A stretch of DNA of 16,926 nt from Cylindrotheca closterium (GCA_933822405.4 CAKOGP040001817.1:1-16926), one strand, 5' to 3'. Numbered from the stretch's first letter, positions 8,158 to 16,926 are shown. Translations and numbers: made by a program. The notes: generated from the letters alone by a model not told the origin.

Positions 8158-9188
8158 TTAAATCAGAAGAGCAAGTTTTCCATTTTGCTTTGCTTTCCAC
8201 ATGATGTGTTCCATAAGACGGTCACGAACGGTTCCAGGTTGGATCTTGGTTAAAACGTCGGCCGAGTTCTCAGCGGAAATGATCCATTCAATTCGTAGGA
8301 TAACAATTGCGCATCTGGAGCGAACATAGTGATATGCAACAGCATTCGACTTCTTTTTCAATTGGGATTCAGGAACACTTGAGTTCTTGACAACGGACAT
8401 ATTGTCAACACAAGTATGACAATAACCTTGGATTGGGACGCCCATCATTCTGAGCTTAATCGTAGTCCCTCAAGTAATTCAACACCTGTCTTTAGAGCAG
8501 CAAATTCAGAACCAAAACTGCTTGTCTTGACACTGTTCTGCTTTTTCGAATACCAGATGATAGGAGCTTTGTTAACAAAGATCAACACTCCTGTTCTTGA
8601 TTGACGAGTAACAACGTTAGCAGCATGAGATGCATCAACAAACATAGTAAACTCTACCGCTTTGCCAAGAGGTATAGGCATCTCACTTGGGAGTTCATTC
8701 TTAGTAGTGAACTCATAGAACTGTGAGTAATCAGCTTTCTTTAATGGTCTAAGATGGTCAGCATAACCACAATCCATCACAAGTACACAATCAGGATGCT
8801 TCTGTAAATAGGCAAAAATATGTAAGGCAGCATGAAAGTGACCTTCACGAGGCATTGCATTGTAAGACAAGAGCATAGACACTTCGGCGGCGACATTGAT
8901 ACGACCAAGTTCTACAAGCCAGCGCAGAATACCAATGAGTTGCATGTAGAAAATAGCAGTATCATCATCGACAAAAGGAGTAGAATCAAGTTCCGGCTTG
9001 TATCCAGTGGGTAAAGTTGAGTAAACCTTTTTCTTCAAAGTCAGTTGCATTGGCGCAATTCGTTTCTTGACAACTCGTAACGGCTCTTGTAGATACGCTT
9101 CAGATCCAATAGCCCAGGTGAAATAATCATTACCATCCAACTTGTGCTTCGAGATTGTTGCACCAAGATATGTGGTTGGCTCTTTTAT
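8158..9188 (-). pseudogene. Copia-type Pol remnant: RT C-terminus and RNase H
   Basis: The remnant starts in the last part of RT (T-T-Y-L-G-A, then Y-L-Q-E-P-L-R-V-V) and continues with the thumb/connection block L-I-G-I-L-R-W-x-V-E-L-G-R-I. Ty1/copia RNase H follows: F-V-D-A-S-H-A (first Asp), S-x-x-G-S-E-F-A-A-L-K (Glu) and D-N-M-S-V-V (second Asp), ending near A-D-V-L-T-K. The catalytic Y-V-D-D of RT is not present because of the upstream deletion. A one-base loss near 8456-8462 shifts frame between G-L-R and the following L-R-M-M-G-V-P-I, so the two open frames at 8445-9233 and 8158-8448 are one broken gene. The first ~15 codons of the upstream open frame are leader sequence. Confidence 0.88.
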
Positions 9189-9366
9189 TGTGATTAGCCT
9201 TTGGTGCGCATCCGAACGCCAAAATTGTGGCATGAAAAAATCACGAGATCGATACGACGATGGTGATCCTAACCATGGCTGAATGAGGCAATTTCCTCAA
9301 ACAGATATTATTCGAAAGCCTTCCCAGGCTCCTCTATCCATTGTGGATTGCTTGGGTCTGATAAAC
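9189..9366 (-). other. Leader and primer-binding site of the nested copia element
   Basis: Nearly identical to 1932-2109. The primer-site candidate GTTTATCAGACCC (minus strand, 9366-9354) abuts the LTR. The shared leader ends abruptly at 9189 (TGTGATTAGCC on the plus strand), which marks the deletion junction. Confidence 0.7.
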
Positions 9367-9496
9367 CGTTAAATTGAGTAGCGAGGTACGAGAGATTCGG
9401 GACAAAAACGAGTACGATGAGAAACATGGGGATTTTACAAGATGTGTGCAAACTATCTAAACGTACAAATGACGGACACTCCCTGGTCCAATTAAC
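9367..9496 (-). repeat. 5' LTR of the nested copia element
   Basis: 130 bp, same ends as the other two LTR copies (CGTTAAATTG to CCAATTAAC on the plus strand). It lacks 13 bases present in the 7868-8010 copy between GTGTGC and TATCTAAACG. Confidence 0.85.
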
Positions 9497-10470
9497 GGTG
9501 AAAATCCAAAGTATCAGGCGAACATGTATCTCTTTGATACTTTCAACCACATTCGCAAACCATATAATACTGAAATTGGAATTCACGCAAATCGCTTGAA
9601 AACCCTATTTATGTATCACGATATGCTTCCTGGAAATTTTTTCCAATGTGAAGGATGAGAATGATCTGGGTCAAATTCGGAAGAGAAAGCTGGCACTGTT
9701 TCGCTCCTTTCCAATTGATTGGCAGGGAGATTTTATCAATTCGTGGAATGATCCGGCAAACAACGATGATATTACGTGGAAAGATATTGTCAGTTGGATG
9801 ACACAGAAGAAAAGAGCAGTGGACAGGAAGAAACTTATGCAGGAGAGTTCTCACCGTTGAACTCGACCTGGTAATCGCACAGGCGGTAGAGGCCTTCACC
9901 ACAATCGTTTTGGTGGTGGTCGTGGTCATGGTCGACCAAGCAATGGTTATCAACCATATCCAAGACCCTTGAACTCTCCAAGATATTCTCAAGGGAATTC
10001 ACAAAGCTTTCAACGTGGAGGCAATTCCCAGCAACAAAAACCAAGGACGATTTCAACCAAGACACCCCAACAATGGTGGCAGAGGCCGTGGATTCAATGG
10101 CCAGCGCAGTGGACGCTCCCAATCTGGTCGTTTTTTTTTTCAGCCAGGACAAAACTATCAAGGCAGAGGCCAATCACAGCAACAAAACAGTCAAAACTAC
10201 TATGCTGAGTCGCACTACAATCAAGAAGCTGAAAGCTTTGCTGCGGAAGGTAGCGTTCCTGAATGGAACCAAGACGGAATGTCTTATGGTGGAATGCCAA
10301 GTGCCAAGCAGTACCAGCATCAGGAACAATATTATCAACCTGAAGAAAATCAGCAGTGGAATGATCAATTCAACTATGAACAAGAAGAATATTATCCTGA
10401 AGAACAGGAGGCGCACGAACATTTTTCCTATGATGAGGATTCGCCATTTTCCTTTCATGAAGAGCATTAC
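9497..10470 (+). pseudogene. Gypsy-like gag, C-terminal part, RG/Q-rich, with multiple breaks
   Basis: Continues the gag from 7867. Breaks seen: one extra T in the T6 run at about 9636-9641, shifting the frame into N-V-K-D-E-N-D-L-G-Q; an in-frame TGA at 9858-9860 with coding-like sequence on both sides; and another frame change around the A-run near 10035. The tail is rich in Gly, Arg, Gln and Asn (G-G-G-R-G-H-G-R, then N-N-G-G-R-G-R-G-F) and later in Gln, Glu and Tyr. No C-x2-C-x4-H-x4-C knuckle is seen, so RNA binding may rely on the RG-rich part, as in some zinc-finger-less Gags; that is inference. The frame reaches TGA at 10471. Confidence 0.75.
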
Positions 10471-10473
10471 TGA

Positions 10474-12525
10474 CCCAAAAATACTCGTAAACTAACAGAG
10501 CTTCCTAAGCTTCCTAATCCATTTCTGGAACCTGATTTGTCTTTGTTTCTTTCAGCATTGGAAAAATTTGATGATGCAGATGGTCCCATGACTAAAGATG
10601 AAAAGGAGTTTATTTTGAATGATTCTTTGCTTCATATACCTACGCCAAAACAAGACGTGAATTCTATGGAGGATTTGATGAGAAAAAAGAGACTTTCACC
10701 TACATCTTTGGTGATTTGGAAGACAATTGGAGGAATTGAAAGTGGAAAAGTTTTACAAGTATTATTTGATTCAGGAGGATCGCATACGATGATCAATGCA
10801 AGGGCGATTCCTAAAGATGCTAAGGTACAAAGTATTCAAAATGCAAAGAAGTGTACTACTGTTGCTGGTGATTTTGTTTCTGACAAATGTGTGAAATTGC
10901 GGGACGGAGTCTTTCCCAAATTTGACAAACACCGCAGAATCGCAGGTGTCAATGGTGTCAAGCCGAATGTCTTCGATTCGCCAACGTTTCCACATGACGT
11001 CATAATCGGACGCAACCTTCTACACAAAATGGGCTTGGATATCCAATTTTCAAACGGACAAGTCAAATGGATATACAAGTTCATTCCAATGAAGGCTCCA
11101 GATCATTGGCAAAATTACACCAACTACTCAATGGCATTGGATCGCGATGTTCTGGATATCTACGATGATGATGATGATGCTGATGATGCCTTTATCATGG
11201 ATGCGAAATATGAAGCTACTTCAGGTGCTGAAGTTGCTGACAAGCAAAAGCATCTAACTGAAGATCAGCGCAAACTTTTGGCTCAAGCGTTGAAGAATAC
11301 AGACAAGATTTTTGATGGTCAACTCGGCCATTACAAGCATGAGAAGGTTCACTTGGAACTCATTGAGAATGCGCAACCCGTGTTTTCAAAAGCGTATTCT
11401 GTGCCGAAGCAACATGAACCTGCATTCCTCAAAGAGTTGAAACATCTACAAGAGATTGAAGTCCTTGAACGAACAGGACCGTCAGAATGGGCGTCGCCAA
11501 CATTCATCATTCCAAAGAAGGACGGTAGGGTGCGATGGATCAGCGATCTCCAACAGCTGAACAAGAATGTCAAGCGTAAAGTATACCCCTTGCCTTTGAT
11601 TGATGACATTGTTGCACGTCGTTCTGGCTACAAGTATTTCACAAAACTTGATTTCACAATGATGTATTATTCTTTTGAATTGGATGAGCCAAGCAAAAAA
11701 CTTTGCACGATCAATACCCAGTACGGTTTGTACCAATACAACCGAATGGCAATGGGATTGAAACCGGCTCCTGATTTTGCCCAATACTATATCAAAAAAA
11801 CTCTACGCGACCTAAAAGAAAAAGGTGTTGAATTTTATATTGACGATGTTGGCCTGTTCTCCAATTCCTACGAAGAACAGATGGCCTTGATCCAAGAAGT
11901 GTTGCAGCGACTACAAGCTGCTGGGTTCAAGATCAATCCCTTGAAGTGCGAGTGGTGTGTCCAAGAAACTGATTTCTTGGGCCATTGGTTGACTCCTGAA
12001 GGTGTCAAGCCGTGGAAGAAAAAGATTGATGCCATCCTCAAGATGTCAGCGCCTACAAATGTAACAGAATTGCGTGCATTTCTTGGTGCTGTTACCTTTT
12101 ACCGCCACATGTGGCCGCGTTGATCTCATCTTCTCAAACCCCTTACAGAGCTTGCAGGCAAAGGAATGTTTGAATGGACTGATGAATGTGCAAAAGCATT
12201 TGCTGAAATGAAAGCTATCATGGCTAGCGATATAATGATGCTCTACCCCAATCCAAACAAACCCTTTGAAATCTATACTGATGCGTCTGACTACCAGATG
12301 AGCGCTGTAATCATGCAAGAAGGTAAACCAGTCGCCTACTGGAGTTGTAAGCTCAATGTTGCACAACGCAATTACTCTGTGATGGAAAAAGAAATGTTGG
12401 CTGTTGTACATTGTTTGAAGGAATTTCGGTCTATGGTATATGGTGCCAAATTAACTATTTTTACACCAAACCTTGGAGATACTCCAATGAATGTCCTAGA
12501 GGACCCTACTTCTTATATTATCTGA
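10474..12525 (+). pseudogene. Gypsy-like pol: protease, reverse transcriptase, RNase H
   Basis: In frame with the gag tail across TGA 10471-10473. From the open frame at 10537: an aspartic protease with V-L-F-D-S-G-G-S near residue 75 (D-S-G instead of D-T-G) and the I-I-G-R-N-L-L flap-side motif near 156. An acidic D-rich linker follows near 209. RT starts around 240, with W-A-S-P-T-F-I-I-P-K-K-D-G near 318, first catalytic Asp in K-L-D-F-T near 372, M-A-M-G-L-K-P-A-P near 404, and Y-I-D-D near 434. After R-H-M-W-P-R comes TGA at 12121, then the same frame continues with S-H-L-L-K-P-L-T-E-L and an RNase H with Y-T-D-A-S-D and E-K-E-M-L-A. The usual T-D-H after it reads T-P-N, and the frame ends at TGA 12523. 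Integrase is absent. Confidence 0.92.
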
Positions 12526-13383
12526 TGATGCTTTGGAAAGGAGTCAAAGGCACAAAAACAGTAGGCAAACCCATGAGATAGTATGGCCTTGTCAAATAAG
12601 AATCAAACTAGCCGTGTAGGACTTAAAAGTCAAATTATAGGTTCTATTTTGAATACCATGTTCCGTTTAAAGTTTACAACTCCTGCAAACAAGAAACTAT
12701 TAGTCATCACCACATCTTGCTTGGCTGAGGGTTTTGTGGGTGTTGCACCCAGCGGAGAGTGTCCAACGTTACACGATCGGGTCTTCTTCCACCATCCAAT
12801 GGAAAAAGAAAAATAGGGACATCTCCTGTTGGGCGTAAACTATATTCTTGAAATTTCAATACAAGTGGTTTCAGCTTCTTTGCTCTGTAGGTGAATTTTT
12901 GCTTGGAGATTTTCTCTGTCCAAGCTGCTGTAATTTTGTAGTGAAAGACGGACCCACAGAGCTCACTATCTCCACCAATACCTCCACCGGTGAAGATGTG
13001 TAGGTAATAAAACCAAAATATCTGTTGGTGAATTTCATTGAGGGCTTTGAACTCATTTATGAGGCCGTTGCGTCTTGCTTGGATAATAGCATCATCGCCA
13101 TTATGTGCCCCAGCTTTGTCAATTTCCATCAGATCCATTGTTCAATATCTGGTTACTTGCTCTGTGGACTCAGATGGCAGTCGATACAAAGGTCACAGTG
13201 TAAATAACTTCTTTGAAGAAATGGGCAACTCTCATTGGAATGAGAGGCGAGTGGACAACTCCAACTTCCATTCATTCACATACTCCGATGTTTTCATCAC
13301 AATGATGAACTGGTACACGTGTACGGGTACGCGGGTTTCGTCCCGCGTCGAAGACATGCAAGCCCGGATTAAATTGACACGAA
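12526..13383. other. Intergenic region with one unrecognised minus-strand frame
   Basis: Plus-strand frames here are short. On the minus strand, 13138-12707 is a 143-residue frame with a true ATG that I list separately. No RNA gene was recognised. Confidence 0.35.
12707..13138 (-). CDS. Unrecognised open frame, 143 residues
   Basis: Starts M-D-L-M-E-I-D-K-A-G and is acidic at the start, with aromatic and basic middle parts (Q-Q-I-F-W-F-Y-Y-L-H, then K-Q-K-F-T-Y-R-A-K-K-L-K) and a Pro/Arg-rich end. I see no known domain, signal peptide or membrane segment. It lies in transposon-rich DNA and could be a fragment of a larger element, a small gene or chance. Confidence 0.25.
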   Translation of the reverse strand: MDLMEIDKAGAHNGDDAIIQARRNGLINEFKALNEIHQQIFWFYYLHIFTGGGIGGDSELCGSVFHYKITAAWTEKISKQKFTYRAKKLKPLVLKFQEYSLRPTGDVPIFLFPLDGGRRPDRVTLDTLRWVQHPQNPQPSKMW

Positions 13384-13506
13384 GTTGCGTCAGTTTGACG
13401 CAGAGATGCGTCAGTTTGACGCCGATTACGCTTCAAATGACGCAACTCCGCGTCAAATTGACCCAACTTGCGTCAATCCTGCGTCAAAAGAAACGTCCCG
13501 CGTCAG
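13384..13506. repeat. Cluster of inverted TGCGTCA/TGACGCA words
   Basis: About ten copies of GCGTCA or TGACGC lie in roughly 120 bases, several paired head-to-head around a TTT or AAT centre, for example TGCGTCAGTTTGACGCA at 13385-13401 and its near copy at 13408-13423. Local hairpins are possible. The word resembles half sites of bZIP-type CRE/AP-1 motifs, but no gene start follows directly. Confidence 0.8.
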
Positions 13507-13690
13507 AGTCGCAGAGCATTTTAACGGACACATTTAAATTATTTAGCTTTTTAAAAAAATCTCAAAACAATCTAAATGGACAGATTTCGGGCGTGCGTTT
13601 GACGTTGTGGTGCGTCCCTGTATGTAGCAATTGTGTTTGATGTCGCATGACAGACGCCGTACGTACTTCGTTCCTCAGTCACATCTGTTA
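13507..13690. other. AT-rich spacer
   Basis: No gene seen. It links the TGCGTCA cluster to the T-rich minisatellite and includes one more isolated TTTGACG word near 13598. Confidence 0.35.
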
Positions 13691-13764
13691 TCAAACGATT
13701 TTTCCAAACGATTTTTTGTGACTCCAAACGATTTTTTGTGAACTCAAACAATTTTTTGTGAACC
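13691..13764. repeat. Short T-rich minisatellite, about 21-bp unit
   Basis: Units start with TC(C)AAAC(G/A)A followed by TTTTTTGTGA(A)C at 13703, 13723 and 13744, with a shortened first unit at 13691. It lies directly before the open frame at 13762-15411. Confidence 0.85.
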
Positions 13765-15411
13765 CATCCACAGGAAATTAACATCAGGGCTATGGAGAAA
13801 GAACTAATGCGACACTTTGATTGGAAGACGGTTATCAGCCTGCGGTACGAATGGGTAAACATTCCCTACAACTGCCGCAGTAAGTGGAATGAACGATCGC
13901 CCGGATGCATGATGTGGCACGTTTACGTCAGATCGAGGGACGCTAAGCGAGCGGATCGAGAACTACGCTTATGGCTGCACCCGTCTACCCCTAAGAAAGA
14001 TTTTCCATGGTGCGCGGTCACACACTACATTAGCGATTGGAAGGCTGCTCAGAATGGGACAATCAGCGTTAAGGCCGTGGGTCCGGTTAAGGATGAGAAT
14101 CTCACCATGATCTCAAAGCATAACGACTTTGTGGAACTGACCCAGGCCAAATATTGTCCAGTTGAGATTCCAGGGATGTTGAAACAGGCAACAACCAAAG
14201 CCTTTGGTCCTCGCACTTGTTTGTCTATGTTTCTTTCCATCAAAGCCTGACCAGTTCACGCGGAGAAAGTGGCAGCTGCGGATGTGACCTCGGACTCCGA
14301 TTCTGACGACTCCTTGCTGGAGAACGTCTCCCACAAGTTCACCAAAGTGACTGTCAAAGGGAAGACGAAGATCAAGAAGCAACCTCCAAAGTCGGCTGTG
14401 GCACCGACTCTGGAGCATGACGGTCTGGTTCTCACTCCTGCGCAGCAGCGCCGTGCGAAGGAAGCAGAGAGGAAGAGAAAAATGGACCTGGAGAACAACG
14501 TTCCTAGTCCCTTGTTCATCATGGTGTTACCCGGTGAGATGGAAGGGACCTATTTGTTCATCAGTAGGCTGAAATATGCTGCCTTGGCAACAAATGTACT
14601 GAATGGACTGGTTCCGTTCTTTACACATCATTTGGGGGAGTTGACGACTACTCAAGTTAATAGGGTGATTGCGAAGTGGCTGTCCATGTCTCTGATCCAT
14701 ACGACACGCCGCAAGGAACTTGTGTGGTGCTTGGAGACTTTACGGGCTCGACCATCGGACCAAACCCTACAAGGCATTGATGAAGCCATCGACTTCCTTG
14801 ATGGCTTTGGGTCTGACCCACTTGATGTCGCCGAAGCTAAGTTGGAATTCGATATGGAAATGGCAGATGCAAAAGATATCGATGATGGAGCTACAGTAGC
14901 AGGCGCCATGGATGAGTTACTTGAGAAGGATAGCCAATTGGAAGCGGCAATCACTGAAATTGAGTTTAAGGAGAATCTTTTAGTTGAGAAGAGCAGCGCT
15001 TTGGAAGCTGAACGACTTCGTTCTGAATCCCTGGCCAACGAACTTGCGGCTCTGCGCCTCCTGCAACAGACTATTTCGAGCCAAGACGCGCAGCCGGCTT
15101 TGCCTCCCCAACCTGCAGCCACGGTCTCCTTTCCCCAGGACAGGTTAGAGTCAGCCGTGGCCGATTCTGCCGCGAAGGAGCCAACTTTGCCGGCTACTCC
15201 AGCGCGAGCAGCCAAGTCAAGTCCGCTCATGGCACTCCTACCGAGCTCGCCACCTAGGGCTACTACGGCCATCGCCAACCAACCTCCGCCTCGAGACACC
15301 ACCACTGCTGCTTCTCGGAGGGAACTTGTGACTCGGGATCACACAGCAAGGACACTGTATATAATATATATATATATATATATATATTTGCTTTTGGTCA
15401 ACAAAGTTTGA
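13762..15411 (+). pseudogene. Unrecognised protein frame with coiled coil, split by one TGA
   Basis: ATG at 13792 opens 152 codons to TGA at 14248-14250. The same frame continues open for about 386 codons to TGA at 15409-15411, the first downstream ATG only at 14482, so the two parts are most simply one gene of about 540 codons. The first part is basic and Trp/Cys-containing (W-N-E-R-S-P-G-C-M-M-W-H-V-Y-V-R-S-R-D). The second starts with an acidic D-S-D-S-D-D-S patch, then a Lys-rich stretch, a compact region (Q-R-R-A-K-E-A-E-R-K-R-K to about codon 185), a Glu/Leu-rich likely coiled coil (14908-15079), and a Pro/Ala/Ser tail. The last codons are formed by the TA microsatellite, so the true end is probably lost. 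I do not recognise a family. An ORF1-type or Gag-like protein of a retroelement is possible from the coiled coil and neighbourhood, but that is a guess. Confidence 0.5.
15358..15389. repeat. TA microsatellite
   Basis: About 30 bases of alternating TA with one AA interruption. It encodes the odd Tyr-Ile-Tyr-Ile end of the upstream open frame. Confidence 0.95.
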
Positions 15412-15584
15412 ACCACGTGGAGGCGTTCAATAGAGGAACGTTGCTCGCAAGTCAAAAGTGTTAAGGGACAATCGGCTCTCCCACGCGAGGTGGGGTGGAG
15501 AATATGTATGTGTTAGACTGGGGTACGTGTGGCTTGTGATGTACCGGTATCAGAATCACTTTGGTAAATATGTAGACAAGTAAG
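15412..15584. other. Spacer between convergent element remnants
   Basis: No gene. GTACCGGTA at about 15541 repeats the word clustered before the DONSON-like gene. Confidence 0.4.
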
Positions 15585-16926
15585 TCAGGGGGCTGCTGGG
15601 CGAGGGGTAGGGTGGGTCAGTTCCCACATCAATTGTTGCCTGCCTGCAAGAGATCGTCTGATTTTGCGGCGGGCTTCGGAGATGACGAGGACCCATTCCT
15701 CCTTGTCCGCCAGGTGGAGTCGGAGGACGTCTACAAGGCGGGATCGACGGATGACAGGGCGAAGGTTCCGAGGTAGGTCGCAAAGACCCATGTCAAATTC
15801 TTCGTGGATGCGTCAATCGAGAGCAGTCGCGCGCTGTTGGTTGACGATGTTGTCGTCAGAATGAAAGACATCATTGCGATGCTTCCACATGCCTTTACCG
15901 ATAAGGATGAGCTGTCGAGATAGATTGGCAGCCCAGCGGTTACCGGATCGGCGACTACCGCGAGAGCGGTAGAATTGTTGCTGGAGGTCGGCCCAGCTGT
16001 GGACGAGAAGGCCTTCGAGGAGACATTGGGGGCCAAGGCGGAGTTGAGCCTCACAGACTTGGGTGAGGGCGGAAGAAGACATTCCGTGTAGGCGGTACCA
16101 CGGAGTCTCTGTTTGAGGCTGGTTGTTAGGGGTGCGGATGGTGCGAAGAAGGGCCCCGAGGAATTGGGCGATGGGTGTAGCAGCGGTGGTGGACTGGAAA
16201 CATTCTTGGAGTTCTTGGAGTAGAAGCTGCCACTGGGTCTTGGCCCGGTCAGAAGGGCAGCGGGGGACGTGTAGGTGGTCTTCCTCCAGGCCGCACAAGG
16301 GGCATCGGTTCTTGGAGTCGAGGCCCCATCGTTTACGGAACTTGCTGACACCGCACATCCCAACGGTGTGTTTTGTGATGAAGCGCTGTTCGGCGGGCTT
16401 CAGAGACTTCATCGCTTGGTGCACTATCGGCCAGTCCACCGAACGGAAGTGTTCGGGAGCGAGGCGGCCTTTGGCTGCCCAGTATTCCATCAATTCCGGC
16501 AGGACAACGGCTTCGTCGACCGATTCCAAGGCCAGGCAGGAGACCTTCTCGTTGCCAATGTAGATCGCACAGGGTTCGGAGAAGAACTTGGGGTTGGTGG
16601 TGATCGTGTCGTTGGTGGCGATCAGCTCGTCGGCGTAGCCCTGGGCAATGTCGTCCACCTCGGAGTTCTGTCGTTCCCACCAAGACATCTGTCGCCATGT
16701 CTTGGTTCGGTCAGCATGGCCGCCCACGTGTTGTTCGGCCCAGGAGATGTTGGAAACTCGGAGGGCCTCGCGGATGGAGGACAAGAGATTGAAGTGTGAG
16801 GCGGTGGGAGACAGCGGCCAAGTCGAGAAGGCCTGGCGAAGCGCGGCAATCCCATCACACGCCACACGGACTCGTGGCTTGGCGAGGGACTGTAGGCGTA
16901 GGCGGAGCCAAGAAGCCACCAAGATA
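15585..16926 (-). pseudogene. RNase H, CCHC and tail of a non-LTR-type retroelement protein, partial
   Basis: The frame is open through the window's right edge, so the RT part would lie beyond it. From the edge: an RNase H end with V-A-C-D-G near residue 20, the H-V-G-G-H block near 65 (family form V-K-G-H-Q-D) and N-S-E-V-D-D-I-A near 86. Then R-R/Q-R-F-I-T-K-H-T-V-G-type sequence near 180, a C-x2-C-x7-H-x3-C zinc-type motif at residues 207-222 (16257-16304), and a helical tail with M-W-K-H-R-N-D-V-F-H near 347. TGA at 15813-15815 stops the frame, but it continues in the same frame with R-I-H-E-E-F-D-M-G-L to TGA 15585-15587, and that continuation fits the tail I know from this diatom protein family. 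It is therefore one gene with a nonsense change. The family recall is from memory; no search was done. Confidence 0.75.

Larger units (their letters stand above)
7868..9496 (-). mobile_element. Nested, internally deleted Ty1/copia-like element
   Basis: Two LTRs bound a 1.6-kb minus-strand element. GGTGA is found directly outside both ends (7863-7867 and 9497-9501), the 5-bp duplication expected of an LTR-retrotransposon integrase. Inside are primer site, leader, the end of RT, and RNase H. Gag, protease, integrase and most of RT are missing: the leader joins RT-coding sequence at about 9188/9189. It inserted into gypsy gag, so it is younger than that element. Confidence 0.9.
7485..12525 (+). 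mobile_element. Degraded Ty3/gypsy-like retrotransposon, interrupted and 3'-truncated
   Basis: Gag (7485-7867 continuing at 9502-10470) is followed in the same direction by protease, reverse transcriptase and RNase H (10474-12525). A copia element is nested in gag at 7868-9496. Sequence resembling integrase is absent, and no 3' LTR is seen, so this is a dead copy. Order and motifs (D-S-G protease, Y-I-D-D RT, Ty3-type RNase H) support Ty3/gypsy rather than copia. Confidence 0.85.

Noticed and set aside
7191..12520. ACCTTGGAG at 7191 and again near 12471 as gypsy LTR pair
   Set aside because: The similarity fades after about ten bases; too short to call LTRs.
14652..15305. 217-residue minus-strand frame, Ser/Ala-rich
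   Set aside because: It is the shadow of the coiled-coil frame on the plus strand; its Ser/Ala bias mirrors Glu/Ala/Leu codons opposite.
9858..15815. TGA read as an amino acid (code change or selenocysteine)
   Set aside because: The two intact genes contain no internal TGA, interruptions occur only in elements with frameshifts as well, and no selenocysteine element was sought or seen.
15731..16799. Frames at 15731-16363 (minus) and 16123-16799 (plus)
   Set aside because: They overlap the RNase H/CCHC frame, which carries recognisable motifs throughout; these carry none.

Overview
The window looks like nuclear DNA of a diatom or a close ochrophyte relative. The best evidence is a spliced ClpP gene. 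Its protein is of cyanobacterial type and is preceded by a bipartite ER-signal plus transit-peptide presequence with an ASAFAP-like A-P-S-F-V-P motif, as expected for a nucleus-encoded protein imported into a secondary plastid. The introns are short (122 and 71 bp), and the retroelements resemble types I know from diatom genomes. No species is claimed.

Layout. 1-850: no gene I can support. 851-2244 (minus): 5' part of a Ty1/copia-like retrotransposon (LTR, primer-binding site, leader, broken gag). 2245-2401: a short open frame that may be the end of a host gene. 2678-3659 (plus): plastid ClpP protease subunit in three exons. 3899-4003: three 35-bp tandem repeats between two convergent genes. 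4093-6183 (minus): a DONSON-like replication factor. 6511-7110: a 600-bp non-autonomous element with 18-bp terminal inverted repeats, filled with inverted copies of a TTGTGGGAA motif. 7485-12525 (plus): a degraded Ty3/gypsy-like gag-pol. Its gag is split by a nested minus-strand copia element (7868-9496) with two LTRs, a 5-bp target duplication and a large internal deletion. 12526-13761: intergenic DNA with a TGCGTCA inverted-repeat cluster and a T-rich minisatellite. 13762-15411 (plus): an unrecognised coiled-coil protein frame interrupted by TGA. 15585-16926 (minus, running off the end): the RNase H, CCHC and helical tail of a non-LTR-type retroelement protein.

Only ClpP and the DONSON-like gene look intact. 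ClpP would act in plastid protein turnover, and the DONSON-like protein in nuclear replisome assembly. They are convergent neighbours with no evident functional link. The rest is a nested graveyard of mobile DNA. Its most striking shared property is that the in-frame stop codons interrupting otherwise continuous frames are all TGA. That fits decay of CGA arginine codons by deamination of methylated CpG. I did not find a convincing new multi-gene system. The least explained items are the 13762-15411 frame and the 600-bp foldback element.
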